A stretch of DNA of 40,184 nt from Nioella sediminis (GCF_001879695.1 NZ_MNBL01000023.1:1-40184); one strand, 5' to 3'. Positions 30,721 through 40,184 are shown, counted from the first letter of the stretch. The notes: generated from the sequence alone by a model not told the origin. A program made the numbers and translations.

Positions 30721-32397
30721 TCAGAACAGACCTTCGACAAGGCCTTCTTCGTTGATGCGGATGGTTTCCGCCGCAGGTTTGCGCGGCAGGCCCGGCATGG
30801 TCATGATCTCACCGCAGATCACCACGACGAAGCCAGCACCGGCAGATAGGCGCACTTCGCGCACCGGAACCGAATGGCCCGTGGGCGCGCCACGGCGGTT
30901 CGGGTCGGTGGTGAAGGAGTACTGGGTTTTCGCCATGCAGACCGGCAGGTTGCCATAGCCCTGGTCTTCCCATTCCTTCAGCTGGTTGCGGATCTTGCCA
31001 TCGGCCAGAACCTCGTCGGCGCGGTAGATGCGCTTGGCGACGGTTTCGATCTTCTCGAAGAGGCTGAGGTCGTCACTGTAGAGCGGCGCGAAGTTGGCCA
31101 TGTCGGCGTCGGCGATTTCCGCCACGCGGGTGGCCAGCTCCTTGGTGCCTTCCGAGCCCTTGGCCCAGTGCTGGCAGAGGATCGCCTCCGATCCCATTTC
31201 GGTCACGTAGTCCTTGACCGCCTGCACCTCTGCGTCGGTGTCGGTCACGAAGTGGTTGATCGCCACGACGACCGGGACGCCGAAGGATTTGACGTTCTCG
31301 ATGTGACGGCCAAGGTTCGGGCAGCCCTTCTTGACGGCCTCGACGTTTTCCGGGCCCAAATCTGCCTTGGCGACGCCGCCGTTCATCTTCATCGCGCGCA
31401 CGGTGGCGACAACCACTACGACGGAAGGCGCGAGGCCCGCCTTGCGGCACTTGATGTTCATGAACTTCTCGGCCCCGAGGTCGGCGCCAAAGCCCGCTTC
31501 GGTCACCACGTAATCGGCCAGTTTCAGCGCGGTCGTGGTGGCGGTGACGGAGTTACAGCCATGGGCGATGTTGGCGAACGGACCGCCATGCACGAAGGCG
31601 GGGTTGTTTTCCAGCGTCTGCACCAGGTTCGGCTGCATCGCGTCGCGCAGCAGAACGGTCATGGCGCCATCGGCCTTGATGTCGCGCGCATAGATCGGGC
31701 TGCGGTCGCGGCGGTAGGCCACGATCATGTCACCCAGACGGCGCTGCAGGTCGGCCAGATCCTTGGCGAGGCAGAGGATCGCCATGACCTCGGAGGCCAC
31801 GGTGATGTCGAACCCGGTCTGACGCGGGAAGCCGTTGGCGACGCCACCCAGAGAAGTCACGGTATCGCGCAGGGCGCGGTCGTTCATGTCGAGCACACGA
31901 CGCCAGGACACGCGGCGCTCGTCAATCTCCAGCTCGTTGCCCCAGTAGATGTGGTTGTCGATCATCGCCGACAGCAGGTTGTGCGCGGCGGTGATGGCGT
32001 GGAAGTCGCCGGTGAAGTGGAGGTTCATTTCCTCCATCGGAACGACCTGAGCATAACCGCCGCCAGCCGCGCCGCCCTTCATGCCGAAATTCGGCCCGAG
32101 CGAGGCTTCGCGGATGCAGATCGCGGCGTTCTTGCCGATGGCGCAGAGCCCGTCGCCCAGACCCACGGTGGTGGTGGTCTTGCCCTCGCCCGCCGGGGTC
32201 GGGTTGATCGCGGTCACGAGGATCAGCTTGCCGTTCTGGCGGTCCTGAACGGAGTTGATGAAGTCCTGGCTGACCTTGGCCTTGTCATGGCCGTAGGGCA
32301 GCAGGTGATCGGACGGGATGCCAAGCTTGTCGCCGATCTCCTGGATCGGGCGTTTCTTTGCTTCGCGGGCGATTTCGATATCGGTCTTGAAGGCCAT
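30721..32397 (-). CDS. fhs: Formate-tetrahydrofolate ligase
   Basis: A 558-residue enzyme that uses ATP to join formate to tetrahydrofolate, giving 10-formyl-THF. The P-loop-like [19 protein letters not shown] (about residues 66-84) is diagnostic. [42 protein letters not shown] and [39 protein letters not shown] are family blocks. Length is normal for the bacterial enzyme (about 556). Together with the FolD proteins downstream it makes a C1 entry route from formate, as is common in roseobacters that handle methylated compounds. The ATG at 32397 has no other plausible rival nearby. Confidence 0.98.
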   Translation of the reverse strand: MAFKTDIEIAREAKKRPIQEIGDKLGIPSDHLLPYGHDKAKVSQDFINSVQDRQNGKLILVTAINPTPAGEGKTTTTVGLGDGLCAIGKNAAICIREASLGPNFGMKGGAAGGGYAQVVPMEEMNLHFTGDFHAITAAHNLLSAMIDNHIYWGNELEIDERRVSWRRVLDMNDRALRDTVTSLGGVANGFPRQTGFDITVASEVMAILCLAKDLADLQRRLGDMIVAYRRDRSPIYARDIKADGAMTVLLRDAMQPNLVQTLENNPAFVHGGPFANIAHGCNSVTATTTALKLADYVVTEAGFGADLGAEKFMNIKCRKAGLAPSVVVVVATVRAMKMNGGVAKADLGPENVEAVKKGCPNLGRHIENVKSFGVPVVVAINHFVTDTDAEVQAVKDYVTEMGSEAILCQHWAKGSEGTKELATRVAEIADADMANFAPLYSDDLSLFEKIETVAKRIYRADEVLADGKIRNQLKEWEDQGYGNLPVCMAKTQYSFTTDPNRRGAPTGHSVPVREVRLSAGAGFVVVICGEIMTMPGLPRKPAAETIRINEEGLVEGLF

Positions 32398-32605
32398 TTT
32401 GAGTCGGTCCTGTTGGCAGGGGGCAGTTATCTGGACACAGCCATAGCGAGAAAGCCCCGACCGGACAGGGGCGTTTCCGACGTTTTCCGGCTTTCATCCG
32501 CCAATTCTCGTTTCCGATACGCGGCATGAAAAAACTTTTGAACCGGGGCGGGCCGCCAAACGACAGATTGATACACAACGCGCCATATCGTTCTGGAGAA
32601 TTCAA

Positions 32606-32686
32606 ATGTCCGCACCCATCGTTCTGATCCACGCAGGTTTCGCTTTCGGTGTCAGCCTTGCCGTGACGGTTCTGGCATTGGTATGA
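32606..32686 (+). CDS. Very small hydrophobic protein (26 residues), unrecognised
   Basis: A short frame translating as MSAPIVLIHAGFAFGVSLAV and ending TVLALV. It is preceded by TTCTGGAGAATTCAA, whose GGAGA is a good ribosome-binding sequence about 6 bases before the ATG. It would be a single membrane helix. It sits in the gap between fhs and the divergent membrane-protein gene. I do not recognise it and I assign no function. Support is only the ribosome-binding site, the hydrophobic pattern and a clean stop at 32684-32686. Small membrane proteins of this size are real in bacteria but also arise by chance. Confidence 0.45.
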   Translation: MSAPIVLIHAGFAFGVSLAVTVLALV

Positions 32687-32744
32687 GTTTTCAGCGTCCG
32701 GTCTTTCTGCCGGGCCACATTGTTTCCTTCCGCAGGACCTGAGC

Positions 32745-33200
32745 GTGATTGACGCAAAAGACCAGGATCCGGCATTTCCCCAAAGGCCCCGAAGATGGCG
32801 ACAGGTCATCCGGGGCCTTGATTGGTTAAGCCTTCTCTTTGTCGGCTACATGGTCATTGGCGGGCTGATCCGATCCCGCCTTCCTGACCGGGCCTATTCA
32901 GAAGACTCCTGGTATGGCTGCCGGCTGACGAGCGGCTGGTTCCATTTCTCTGCCCATTGCCCGGATACCGGTTTGGGCCGCGTCGTGGAATTCTGGGTCG
33001 AGAGCACCTTCACGATGCGAATGTTTCCTATTGCCCTTCTGAACGGAAACATGCTGTCCGGCCATCAGCCCTGGTACCAGATCGCCCCGGCCATGGCGTT
33101 CGCGGTGCTTCAGATCGCCCTGTTCCTCTGGCTGGCCGTCCTGCTGATCAGACTGTCCATCCGGGGTGCTCTCTGGGCCTTTCGCACCCTGCGGGCCTAG
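32745..33200 (+). CDS. Hypothetical membrane protein with two predicted helices
   Basis: A 151-residue protein starting at GTG. A charged N-terminus is followed by a hydrophobic segment (LSLLFVGYMVIGGLI, about residues 28-42) and a long loop. The loop contains an HFSAHCPDTG patch with Cys72, as well as Cys59 in WYGCRLTSGW. A second helix (FAVLQIALFLWLAVLLIRL, about 119-137) precedes a basic end. The two Cys in the loop could pair if the loop is periplasmic. No family recognised. Its stop overlaps the stop of the convergent MOSC gene (CTAG). The GTG start lacks a strong ribosome-binding sequence, so the true N-terminus is uncertain. Confidence 0.6.
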   Translation: MIDAKDQDPAFPQRPRRWRQVIRGLDWLSLLFVGYMVIGGLIRSRLPDRAYSEDSWYGCRLTSGWFHFSAHCPDTGLGRVVEFWVESTFTMRMFPIALLNGNMLSGHQPWYQIAPAMAFAVLQIALFLWLAVLLIRLSIRGALWAFRTLRA

Positions 33201-33799
33201 TCCAGCCCGCGCGCCTTGGTCAGATGCGGCCAGACCGGCTGATCGGGGATATGCAGGCGCAGTTCATCTCCCACGCTTAGCAAGCCTTCCCGTTCCACCC
33301 AGGCCGTCACCCCGCGCCGCCCCTGTGCCGCTGTCTTGAAGGCCTTGCCATGGCCCGGCCCTTCTGCGTCGATGGGTTTCGCAGGCAGGTGACAGGGGCG
33401 GTTTTCCATGTCGATGACCAGCGTCACGCCATCGGGCCCCTGCAGGCGCGACGACGGCGGCACATGGGTGAAATCGGGGATGCCCTCGATCACGAGGCTT
33501 GCCCCGACAAGCGCGGGGTCGAGCGCGTCCACCCCCATTTCGGCGGCGGTTGCAGCAAGCTCCTCGGCGCTGAGCACCGTCAGTTGCCGCACATTGCGGA
33601 TTTCGGTGCCCCTCGGATGCTGGGAGATCACGCGGCTGCAGGAGGGCCGAGTCAGACCTGCATGGGTCTCTTCCTCATACCCGCCAAATCCGAGCGCCAT
33701 ACTGTCCAAGGACCGCGACGGCAGGCCCGCCTCACGGTCGGGATTGGCCCCAAGCCAGACCACGCGCGCGGTGAAGGAGGCGGGGAGCAAGGCGGGCAT
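33197..33799 (-). CDS. MOSC domain protein
   Basis: A 200-residue protein with the MOSC (molybdenum cofactor sulfurase C-terminal) fold. The later part holds the key Cys in DMENRPCHLPAKPI, and an arginine-rich EIRNVRQLTVLSAEEL segment precedes it. The GIPDFTHVPPSSRLQ block is also typical. Such proteins carry persulfide sulfur to metal cofactors or help reduce N-hydroxylated compounds. The start at 33799 has AAAGGAAATCCC upstream. An earlier in-frame ATG at 33856 would add a Ser/Arg-rich leader of no known similarity. It stands alone between a hypothetical membrane protein gene and ftsH, with a terminator upstream of it. Confidence 0.87.
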   Translation of the reverse strand: MPALLPASFTARVVWLGANPDREAGLPSRSLDSMALGFGGYEEETHAGLTRPSCSRVISQHPRGTEIRNVRQLTVLSAEELAATAAEMGVDALDPALVGASLVIEGIPDFTHVPPSSRLQGPDGVTLVIDMENRPCHLPAKPIDAEGPGHGKAFKTAAQGRRGVTAWVEREGLLSVGDELRLHIPDQPVWPHLTKARGLD

Positions 33800-33880
33800 G
33801 GGATTTCCTTTCCGGTTGACGCGCCCAGATGTGACGCGAGGGCCGGAAAGGTGCAAGGGACAGATCGCGGAAAAGAAGAA

Positions 33881-33904
33881 CCCCGGCGCTGAGGCCGGGG
33901 TTTT
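33881..33904 (-). terminator. Terminator after ftsH, possibly bidirectional
   Basis: A 7-bp stem (CCCCGGC / GCCGGGG, six-base loop) has TTTT on the plus side and TTCTTCTTTT on the minus side. It follows the ftsH stop by 15 bases on the minus strand, so its main job should be to end the tol-pal / ftsH transcript. Confidence 0.87.
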
Positions 33905-33919
33905 CGCAATCCGTTTCGA

Positions 33920-35836
33920 TCAGGTGGTCGGCTCAGGCTCCAGGCTGCCATCGTCCGACGGCTTGGCCTTGGGTTTGGTCTTGGGGATGGCCGTGACCGA
34001 GGCTGTGCCGCCGGTATCGGTATCGTCGTCATCCTCGCCCCGATTGAGCGGCTCACCCGCGATCACCTTGGTGATCTCGTTGCCGGTCAGCGTTTCGTAT
34101 TCCAACAGGCCCTGCGCCAGACGTTCCAGATCATCTGCCTTTTCGGTCAGGATGCGCTTGGCGGTCTGGTAGCCTTCGTCCACCAGTTCCTTGACCTTGT
34201 CGTCAATGACCTTCTGCGTCGCCGCCGAATGGTTGGTGCCACCGCCGTAAGACCCCAGATGCGACTGCTGTTCATTGGCATAGTCGACATAGCCCAGTTC
34301 TTCGGCAAAGCCGAACTGGGTCACCATCGCGCGGGCGATCCGGGTCACCTGCTGGATGTCCGATGCCGCGCCGGAGGTCACGTTTTCCGGGCCGAAGATC
34401 AGCTCTTCCGCGACGCGCCCGCCCATGGCCATGGCGATCTTGGAGGTGTATTTGGTGTAGCTTACCGACAGCTGGTCGCGTTCGGGCAGCGACAGCACGA
34501 GGCCGAGCGCCCGGCCACGCGGAATGATCGTCGCCTTGTGGATCGGATCGTGCTGCGGAACGTTGAGGCCGACAATCGCATGCCCGGCCTCGTGATAGGC
34601 GGTCAGCTTCTTCTCGTCCTCGGTCATGACCATGGACCGGCGTTCGGCCCCCATCATCACCTTGTCCTTGGCGTTCTCGAAATCCTCCATCGTCACGAAA
34701 CGACGGCCGACGCGGGCAGCCATCAGCGCCGCCTCGTTCACGAGGTTGGCCAGATCAGCACCCGAGAAACCCGGCGTGCCGCGCGCAATGATGCGCAGGT
34801 CCACATCCGGGCCCAGAGGCACCTTGCGGGCGTGAACGCCGAGGATCTTCTCGCGGCCCTTGATGTCGGGATTGGGCACCTGCACCTGGCGGTCGAACCG
34901 GCCCGGACGCAGAAGCGCGGGGTCCAGCACGTCGGGGCGGTTGGTGGCCGCGACGATGATGATGCCTTCATTGGCCTCGAACCCGTCCATTTCCACCAGC
35001 AGCTGGTTCAGCGTCTGTTCGCGTTCATCATTGCCGCCGCCATAGCCCACGCCACGGCTGCGCCCCACGGCGTCGATCTCGTCGATGAAGACGATACAGG
35101 GCGCGTTCTTCTTGGCCTGCTCGAACATGTCACGGACACGGCTTGCACCCACACCCACGAACATTTCCACGAAGTCGGAGCCCGAGATGGTGAAGAAGGG
35201 CACACCCGCCTCACCCGCAATCGCGCGGGCCAGCAGCGTCTTACCGGTGCCCGGAGGGCCGACCAGCAGCGCGCCCTTGGGGATCTTGCCGCCAAGGCGG
35301 CTGAACTTCTGCGGATTGCGCAGGAACTCGACGATCTCTTCCAGCTCTTCCTTGGCCTCGTCGATGCCTGCCACGTCATCAAAGGTCACGCGTCCATGCT
35401 TCTCCGTCAGCAGCTTGGCCTTGGATTTGCCAAAGCCCATGGCCCCGCCGCGCCCGCCGCCCTGCATGCGGTTCATGAAGAAGATCCACACGCCGATCAG
35501 CACCAGCACCGGCAGCCACATCATCAGACCGGCCATGAAGCCCGACTGTTCCTGCGGCCGTGCCTGGATGCGCACGTCATTTTCCAGCAGCACCGGGGTC
35601 ACGTCGACCTCGGACGGACGGGTCGTTTCGAACGTGCCCTGCCCGGTGGTGAACTGGATCGTTTCGCCATCGAGCACCACGTTGCTGACAGACCCGCTCT
35701 CGACCTGCGCGATGAAGTCGGAATAGGCGACGCTGCGCGCGCTCACCGTAGACTGGTTGCCGCTGAACAGATTGAACAGAGCAAGGATCAACAGAAACAG
35801 GATGACCCAGAAGGCGATATTTCTCGCATTGCCCAA
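33920..35836 (-). CDS. ftsH: ATP-dependent zinc metalloprotease FtsH
   Basis: A 638-residue membrane protease. Two transmembrane helices (about residues 7-24 and 100-121) flank a periplasmic domain. The AAA module has Walker A GPPGTGKT (193-200), Walker [12 protein letters not shown] (248-258), and the second region of homology [22 protein letters not shown]. The zinc site HEAGH is at 415-419, with a further acidic ligand expected in [10 protein letters not shown]. It degrades membrane and regulatory proteins. The start codon is TTG at 35834-35836, preceded by AAGGAG. The C-terminal tail is rich in Asp, Thr and Pro. It ends with a terminator at 33881-33904 and probably belongs to the same transcript as tilS. 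Confidence 0.98.
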   Translation of the reverse strand: MGNARNIAFWVILFLLILALFNLFSGNQSTVSARSVAYSDFIAQVESGSVSNVVLDGETIQFTTGQGTFETTRPSEVDVTPVLLENDVRIQARPQEQSGFMAGLMMWLPVLVLIGVWIFFMNRMQGGGRGGAMGFGKSKAKLLTEKHGRVTFDDVAGIDEAKEELEEIVEFLRNPQKFSRLGGKIPKGALLVGPPGTGKTLLARAIAGEAGVPFFTISGSDFVEMFVGVGASRVRDMFEQAKKNAPCIVFIDEIDAVGRSRGVGYGGGNDEREQTLNQLLVEMDGFEANEGIIIVAATNRPDVLDPALLRPGRFDRQVQVPNPDIKGREKILGVHARKVPLGPDVDLRIIARGTPGFSGADLANLVNEAALMAARVGRRFVTMEDFENAKDKVMMGAERRSMVMTEDEKKLTAYHEAGHAIVGLNVPQHDPIHKATIIPRGRALGLVLSLPERDQLSVSYTKYTSKIAMAMGGRVAEELIFGPENVTSGAASDIQQVTRIARAMVTQFGFAEELGYVDYANEQQSHLGSYGGGTNHSAATQKVIDDKVKELVDEGYQTAKRILTEKADDLERLAQGLLEYETLTGNEITKVIAGEPLNRGEDDDDTDTGGTASVTAIPKTKPKAKPSDDGSLEPEPTT

Positions 35837-35914
35837 GAGAATTCTCCTTACATAGGCGCCCGGGGAAGGTCCGCGCCGGACACTGTGCCTAAAATAGGCA
35901 TGCAGCCCCTGACT

Positions 35915-37159
35915 TCAATGCGATTTTAACGCGGCGTGAAAACCCGCCGATGCGGCATATTCGCAACGGATTGCGTCGTCGTTCCAGAAACCGGGTACGG
36001 CAAGCAGAAGATCGCCCTGCCAGACCCCCGGCCAGGACAGCAAAGCGGCATGGGGCAGACCCGTGGGACGGTCCCATTGCGCAAGGCCGTGCTCCCCCAA
36101 GGCACGGATCGTGGCAGCGGGTTGATCAGGGGCCAGAACACGCCAGCGCCCGTCCCAAAGCGTTTGACCGTCAGCCGGGGCCGACAGATCGGCGACCGCC
36201 TTGAATTCACGCACCAATATCAGGCCGTCCCGCGACGGAATCAGGCGGCAGCCCTGCAAGGTGCCCCCCTGCCCCTCCAGCGCGCGGTCGAGCGTGGCCG
36301 AAAGCGAGGCAAGCCGCGGTTTGTAGGGGGCCCCCGACAGGCAGGCCAGCCCGTGCGACACCAACCGAAGGCGGGTTTCCTCTTCGGTCCGCTCCAGTCC
36401 GCCGCGGTCGAAGATCAGCAGCCCCTGTCGGTCGGTCACGATCCGGTCAGCCACGTCCCGCGCCCGCGCCAGCAGAGCAACCCGCGCCCGCGCAATCGAG
36501 GCGGCAGTGTCGGCAAGGCGGGTGGCATCGATTCCAAAGGGGGCCAATTGCGTCAGCAGCCGTCGTGCCCGCACCCGGTCATAGCGGGGGTCGTCATTGG
36601 TGGGATCTTCGATCCAGCGCATGCCCTGCCGGGTCAGCCAGATGCGCAGGTCGGCGCGGCTCTCACCAAGCACCGGGCGGAGGATGTCATCACGGCCAAA
36701 GCGGCCCTCTGGCATCGCTGACAGCCCATCCACCCCCGATCCGCGCGCCAGCCGCATCAGCACGGTTTCCGCCTGATCGTCCTGTGTGTGGCCCAGAAGG
36801 ATCGCACCGATCCCTTCACGGGCGCAAAACGCGCGCATCAGGCCATAGCGCGCATCCCGCGCGGCGGCCTGCAGATTGCCCTTGCCGTCCCACCCGGTCC
36901 AGTAAAGCGTGTCGTACTGCGCCCCCATGCGCATCGCCTCACGCGCGACCAGCAGGGCCTCGTCGCCCGCCTCTGGCCGCAGCCCATGATCGACCGTCAG
37001 CGCATGGATACGACAGTGGTTTTCCTCGGCCCAGTCACAGGCCAGCCCAAGCAACGCCAGCGAATCCCCGCCGCCGGAAACCGCGACCGCCAGCCTTTCG
37101 GGCCGGTGTCCCGCCAGCAGCCGCTCCATCGCGGCGGCAAAGCGGGCATCAAGCGTCAA
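35915..37159 (-). CDS. tilS: tRNA(Ile)-lysidine synthetase
   Basis: A 414-residue enzyme that converts the wobble cytidine of tRNA-Ile(CAU) to lysidine using lysine and ATP. The PP-loop SGGGDS is at residues 28-33. Also visible are ALTVDHGLRPEAGDEA, the GHTQDDQAETVLMRLARGSGVDGLSAM block and the EDPTNDDPRYDRVRAR segment, all typical. The start is an in-frame TTG (37157-37159) that overlaps the ybgF stop as TTGA, which suggests coupling. An ATG at 37129 is the alternative. ftsH starts 78 bases beyond its stop, in the conserved ybgF-tilS-ftsH order. Confidence 0.95.
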   Translation of the reverse strand: MTLDARFAAAMERLLAGHRPERLAVAVSGGGDSLALLGLACDWAEENHCRIHALTVDHGLRPEAGDEALLVAREAMRMGAQYDTLYWTGWDGKGNLQAAARDARYGLMRAFCAREGIGAILLGHTQDDQAETVLMRLARGSGVDGLSAMPEGRFGRDDILRPVLGESRADLRIWLTRQGMRWIEDPTNDDPRYDRVRARRLLTQLAPFGIDATRLADTAASIARARVALLARARDVADRIVTDRQGLLIFDRGGLERTEEETRLRLVSHGLACLSGAPYKPRLASLSATLDRALEGQGGTLQGCRLIPSRDGLILVREFKAVADLSAPADGQTLWDGRWRVLAPDQPAATIRALGEHGLAQWDRPTGLPHAALLSWPGVWQGDLLLAVPGFWNDDAIRCEYAASAGFHAALKSH

Positions 37160-37977
37160 TTGCAGCCGATCCGAGTCATGGCGGCGCGCGCCTCCAGTAC
37201 GATGGGAGAGGAGGGATAACGGATTTCCACCTCGCCAAGAGTCAGGCAGGCCTCGTCGCGCTGTCCCAATTCGTTGAGACTTGTCCCCAAACGGTACAGA
37301 CTTTCGGGGGCACGGGGGGCGTCCGGCGCACCGCTGAAGCTGGCCAGATAGGCCCGCGCAGCCCGGTTCCAGGCACCTTGAGCGGCCTCGGCCTCGCCCC
37401 GCCAGAAATGCGCCTCGGCGCTGAGTGCACCGCCGGGATAGGTGTCAGTATAGGCCTGGAACCCCTGCGCGGCCCCCGCGAAATCGCCTTCATCATAGGC
37501 CGCCATCGCGCGGTCGAAATCGCTTTGCTCGGCTTCGGCAAGGCGCGGTCCGTTGGAGCCGCTCGTCACCGGCAGGGCTGGCGTTGCAACCGGCGCGCTG
37601 CCACCGCCAAGCGTCGGCGTGTCGCCAAGTGAGCCGATATCGCAATCGTCCTCCAGCTCGCACAGGCGGAATTCCAGGTCACCGATGCGATTGGTGCCGT
37701 CGGACACGATGCTGTCCACGCGGATCTGCAAATCTTCCGTGGCACTGGTCAGGCGGCGCAGTTCGCGTTCGATTGCGTCGACGCGTTCCAGCGTACTGCC
37801 CCCGCCAGTGCCCGTCACCCCGCCAGTGGTGGAAAGCTCCGTGCGCAGGCGCTGGATCTCGACCCAGAGGACCGACAATTCCTGGCGGATATCGGCCAGC
37901 GTCTCGGACCGGCTTTGCGCCAGCGCTGCCGGGGTGGGCAGCGCCAGGACAAGGGCGAAGATCAGCGCGCGCCGCAT
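37156..37977 (-). CDS. ybgF: Tol-Pal system protein YbgF (CpoB)
   Basis: A 273-residue periplasmic protein with a signal peptide (MRRALIFALVLALPTPAALAQ). An N-terminal coiled-coil segment follows (about residues 23-90, with heptad-like ETLADIRQELSVLWVEIQRLRTEL). C-terminal TPR-type repeats come last (MAAYDEGDFAGAAQGFQAYTDTYPGG, then WRGEAEAAQGAWNRAARAYLASF, then LYRLGTSLNELGQRDEACLTLGEV). It works with Tol-Pal in linking outer-membrane constriction to septal peptidoglycan synthesis. Two Cys in FRLCELEDDCDI near residue 108 are unusual for the linker and could pair. pal lies just upstream, 3 bases away. Confidence 0.93.
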   Translation of the reverse strand: MRRALIFALVLALPTPAALAQSRSETLADIRQELSVLWVEIQRLRTELSTTGGVTGTGGGSTLERVDAIERELRRLTSATEDLQIRVDSIVSDGTNRIGDLEFRLCELEDDCDIGSLGDTPTLGGGSAPVATPALPVTSGSNGPRLAEAEQSDFDRAMAAYDEGDFAGAAQGFQAYTDTYPGGALSAEAHFWRGEAEAAQGAWNRAARAYLASFSGAPDAPRAPESLYRLGTSLNELGQRDEACLTLGEVEIRYPSSPIVLEARAAMTRIGCN

Positions 37978-37980
37978 GGA

Positions 37981-38481
37981 TCAGGCCCCCGTTCCGATTT
38001 CCAGCACGGTCACCGCGCGGCGGTTCTGGCGGTAGCAGCTTTCCTCGGAACAGATCGCAAGCGGGCGTTCCTTGCCGTAGCTGATGGTCCGCAAACGTGC
38101 CTCGGTAATGCCACGGGTCAGCAGATAGTCGCGCACGGCAGCGGCCCGGCGCGCGCCAAGGGCGAGGTTGTAGTCACGCGTGCCCTGTTCATCGGCATGG
38201 CCTTCGATCAGTGCGTTGTATTCCATGTTGCGCAGCAGCCAGTCGGCCTGATCGTCCAGCGTCGCGCGGCCTTCGGCGGTCAGGGTGGATTGATCGACTT
38301 CGAACAGCACCCGGTCACCCACGGTTTCGTTGAAATAGGCCACCGAGTTGGGATCACCCGCCGCACCCGCACCGGCACCTGCGCCGCCACCCATGCGATT
38401 GTCACCGAAGTAACGGTTATCGCCGCAGGCCGTAAGACCAAGCACCGCGACCAGAAGGGTCAGTTTCAGAAAGAGTTTCAT
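37981..38481 (-). CDS. pal: Peptidoglycan-associated lipoprotein Pal
   Basis: A 166-residue outer-membrane lipoprotein. The lipobox LGLTAC puts the modified Cys at residue 19. A Gly/Ala-rich linker precedes the OmpA-type domain: VLFEVDQSTLTAEGRATLDDQADWL, then ALIEGHADEQGTRDYNLALGARRAAAVRDYL, then ISYGKERPLA with the expected NRRAVTV ending. It anchors the outer membrane to peptidoglycan and binds TolB. It lies downstream of tolB and 3 bases before ybgF. Its start has no rival. Confidence 0.97.
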   Translation of the reverse strand: MKLFLKLTLLVAVLGLTACGDNRYFGDNRMGGGAGAGAGAAGDPNSVAYFNETVGDRVLFEVDQSTLTAEGRATLDDQADWLLRNMEYNALIEGHADEQGTRDYNLALGARRAAAVRDYLLTRGITEARLRTISYGKERPLAICSEESCYRQNRRAVTVLEIGTGA

Positions 38482-38570
38482 CCTGCGTCGTCCTCGTTAT
38501 CGCGCTTTTCATTGGCGCAAGGGTATCACGGGCGGGCCTTCGTGAACATGCCCCCTGCCCGCTGGAATTG

Positions 38571-39905
38571 TTATTGCAACTGCGGCGACCAAGCGGGGTC
38601 GGAGGCCATGCCGGGGGTCGACACGCGTTGCAGGTTGCGGCCCGAAATATCGACCGAGTAAATAGCGGGCGCGCCATCGGCCCCGGCGGTTTCGCGGGTA
38701 AACATGATCACCCGGCCATTGGGCGCCCATGTGGGGCCTTCGTCCAGGAATGACGACGTAAGCAGACGTTCCTCGGACCCGTCGGTGCGCATCACACCGA
38801 TATGAAAGCGCCCATCCTGCTGGTTGGTGAACGCGATGAGATCACCGCGCGGCGACCAGACGGGGGTGCCATAGCGGCCCTCGTTGCGGCTGATACGGCG
38901 GGCGTCTCCGCCATTTGCGGACATGATATAGAGCTGCTGAGACCCCGAGCGGTCGCTTTCAAAGACGATCTGGCTGCCATCTGGCGAGAAACTGGGGGCG
39001 GTCTCGATCGAGGGCGCGTCGGTCAGGCGGCGGCGGTCCCCCGTTGACAGGTTCAGCAGGTAGATGTCGGTATTTCCACCCCGCTCTTCCGAATAGACAA
39101 CGCTGCGCCCGTCGGGCGAGAACCGGGGGCTGAAGGTCATGGCCAGGCTGTTCTCGGACAGCGGACGGCTGCGGACGGTCGCCAGATCCATCAGATAGAC
39201 CTGCGGGGTGCCGCTTTCGTAGCTGGTGTATAGGATGCGATCCCCGGTCGGCGAAAAGCGCGGGGCCAGCACCAAAGACCGGCTGTCGGTCAGGAACTGC
39301 ACATTCGCTCCGTCGTAATCCATGATCGAGATGCGGCGCAGGCGGGCGTTCTTGGGGCCCTCCTGCGCGACGAACACCACGCGGCTGTCGAAATAGCCGC
39401 TTTCGCCGGTGATCCGTTCATAGACGTGATCGGCCACCGTATGGGCCATGCGCCGCCAGCTGTCGGGGCTGCCCACGAATTGCAGGCCCGAGCCGAGCGG
39501 CTGTTCCGAGAACACGTCAAAGAGCCGGAAGCGCACCACAAGCTGCCCGCCCTCCATCGTCACCGATCCGGTGATCAGCGCCTGCGCGTTGATGGCTTGC
39601 CAGTCGCTCCATTGTACCGGGCTGTCAAAGCTGGTCACGGAGGAGATATGCGCGCTGCGCGGCACTTCGCGGAACAGGCCGGTGCCGACCAGATCAGCGG
39701 CAATCACGCGGGTGATATCGCTGGCCGCGTCTGTGGCTGCGCTGTTTCCTGCGATGAATTCCGGCAGGGCGAAGGGCAAGGGCTCGATCACACCTTCGGT
39801 GATCTCGATCCGCAGAGGGCCGGGGCTTTGCGCAGTGGCGGGCTGCGCACTCAGCGCGGCAACGGCCAGCAAAGAGGCCAGCAGGGCGTGAAACAGACGA
39901 GTCAT
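38571..39905 (-). CDS. tolB: Tol-Pal system protein TolB
   Basis: A 444-residue periplasmic protein with a signal peptide (about residues 1-26, ending PATAQS). An N-terminal alpha/beta domain follows (about residues 30-160). The C-terminal beta-propeller is built from PD40-type repeats, seen as [49 protein letters not shown], and [22 protein letters not shown]. It links Pal to the TolA complex in envelope maintenance and division. tolA precedes it, with 136 bases of gap that show no gene. Confidence 0.97.
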   Translation of the reverse strand: MTRLFHALLASLLAVAALSAQPATAQSPGPLRIEITEGVIEPLPFALPEFIAGNSAATDAASDITRVIAADLVGTGLFREVPRSAHISSVTSFDSPVQWSDWQAINAQALITGSVTMEGGQLVVRFRLFDVFSEQPLGSGLQFVGSPDSWRRMAHTVADHVYERITGESGYFDSRVVFVAQEGPKNARLRRISIMDYDGANVQFLTDSRSLVLAPRFSPTGDRILYTSYESGTPQVYLMDLATVRSRPLSENSLAMTFSPRFSPDGRSVVYSEERGGNTDIYLLNLSTGDRRRLTDAPSIETAPSFSPDGSQIVFESDRSGSQQLYIMSANGGDARRISRNEGRYGTPVWSPRGDLIAFTNQQDGRFHIGVMRTDGSEERLLTSSFLDEGPTWAPNGRVIMFTRETAGADGAPAIYSVDISGRNLQRVSTPGMASDPAWSPQLQ

Positions 39906-40041
39906 TTATGGCTCAACTCCTCGGGGCGGAAGGTCATCATTGAAATATCGCACGGATTATAGCGATCACATAGAAGATCGGAACCCGGCCCGTGTCGGCA
40001 GGTTCTTGCGCCTTGGGCGCGAAGGGGGCGGACCTGACGCA

Positions 40042-40184
40042 TCATCTGAGCCGCATCTCCTCGGGGTTGAAGGTGATCTCCAGCACCCGCCAGTGGTCAT
40101 AGCTTTCCTCGGGTAGATCATAGCCATTGGCCCCGCAACGGATCACCGCCCGGCGCGCCGCCTCATAGGCCTGGCGGGCCGCCG
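40042..40184 (-). CDS. tolA: 3' end of TolA (5' part beyond the window)
   Basis: The minus strand from the right edge reads ARQAYEAARRAVIRCGANGY, then continues DLPEESYDHWRVLEITFNPEEMRLR before a TGA at 40042-40044. This is the C-terminal domain of TolA as found in Rhodobacteraceae, in the expected position upstream of tolB. About 47 codons are visible. The N-terminal membrane anchor and the long helical domain are outside the window. The product spans the periplasm and contacts TolB and Pal. Confidence 0.88.
   Translation of the reverse strand, partial: AARQAYEAARRAVIRCGANGYDLPEESYDHWRVLEITFNPEEMRLR

Noticed and set aside
30874-32529. Plus-strand frame of 551 codons opposite fhs
   Set aside because: fhs on the minus strand is full length with all motifs. 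The plus frame has no recognisable domain.
32398-32605. A folate or other riboswitch upstream of fhs
   Set aside because: I could not find a conserved riboswitch core or a convincing paired structure in the leader by eye.
34229-35929. Plus-strand frame of 566 codons opposite ftsH
   Set aside because: ftsH is unambiguous. The opposite frame is a codon-bias artefact of a highly expressed GC-rich gene.

Overview
The window is about 40 kb of GC-rich alphaproteobacterial chromosome. Gene content points to the Rhodobacterales, probably the Roseobacter group: Rhodobacteraceae-type DUF6455 proteins, Flp pilins with a TVDWVVLTA core, the order fhs / folD-like / chorismate mutase / folD, and a tolA-tolB-pal-ybgF-tilS-ftsH run. 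I assign the taxon from gene families and order, not from a marker comparison. I saw no rRNA or tRNA gene, insertion sequence, prophage or CRISPR array.

Layout. (1) 240-6553: mixed housekeeping and accessory genes, namely a DCC-family protein, a double-CDGSH protein, an IMPACT-domain protein, diacylglycerol kinase, two small DUF6455 proteins, a sulfotransferase, a DksA-type zinc finger, a DUF167 protein, an HDAC-like amidohydrolase, and a TetR regulator divergent from a VOC protein with two clear 17-bp operators between them. (2) 6719-8049: the two subunits of a 3-oxoacid CoA-transferase, closed by a strong terminator. (3) 8106-9637: an LprI-like secreted protein with an internal duplication and a lytic transglycosylase. 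(4) 9942-22920: a Tad (Flp) pilus locus with four Flp-like pilin paralogues, CpaB, CpaC secretin, an OmpA-type lipoprotein, CpaE, CpaF, TadB, TadC, two TPR lipoproteins, the CpaA prepilin peptidase and an uncharacterised AAA ATPase. (5) 23050-26161: the Lhr-like helicase and PdeM nuclease of the ligase-associated DNA repair set, followed by a thioesterase and an ArsR-SRPBCC pair. (6) 27499-32397: an Fe-S protein with two CDGSH-type motifs and a one-carbon cluster (fhs, a divergent FolD paralogue, chorismate mutase, canonical folD). (7) 32606-33799: small membrane proteins and a MOSC protein. (8) 33920-40184: ftsH, tilS, ybgF, pal, tolB and the 3' end of tolA, all on the minus strand.

How the parts work together. 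CpaF drives TadB/TadC, CpaC forms the outer-membrane channel, CpaA processes the pilins, and the lytic transglycosylase next door may open peptidoglycan for the machine. The folate cluster feeds formate into methenyl- and methylene-tetrahydrofolate. The Tol-Pal genes maintain the outer membrane during division.

The most interesting signals are: the second FolD, whose catalytic Lys, folate-contacting Asp and two probable NADP-phosphate contacts are all changed; a recurrent intergenic element made of two adjacent near-perfect palindromes whose sequences differ between three loci while the architecture is kept; a G-rich element of three TGTAC cores at exact 11-bp spacing, present twice; pilins that all carry Asp-Trp in place of the usual Glu-Tyr; a CpaE lacking both expected P-loop lysines; and the AAA ATPase attached to the pilus locus. 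None of these is proved here to be a new system. The palindrome family and the FolD paralogue are the best candidates for follow-up.
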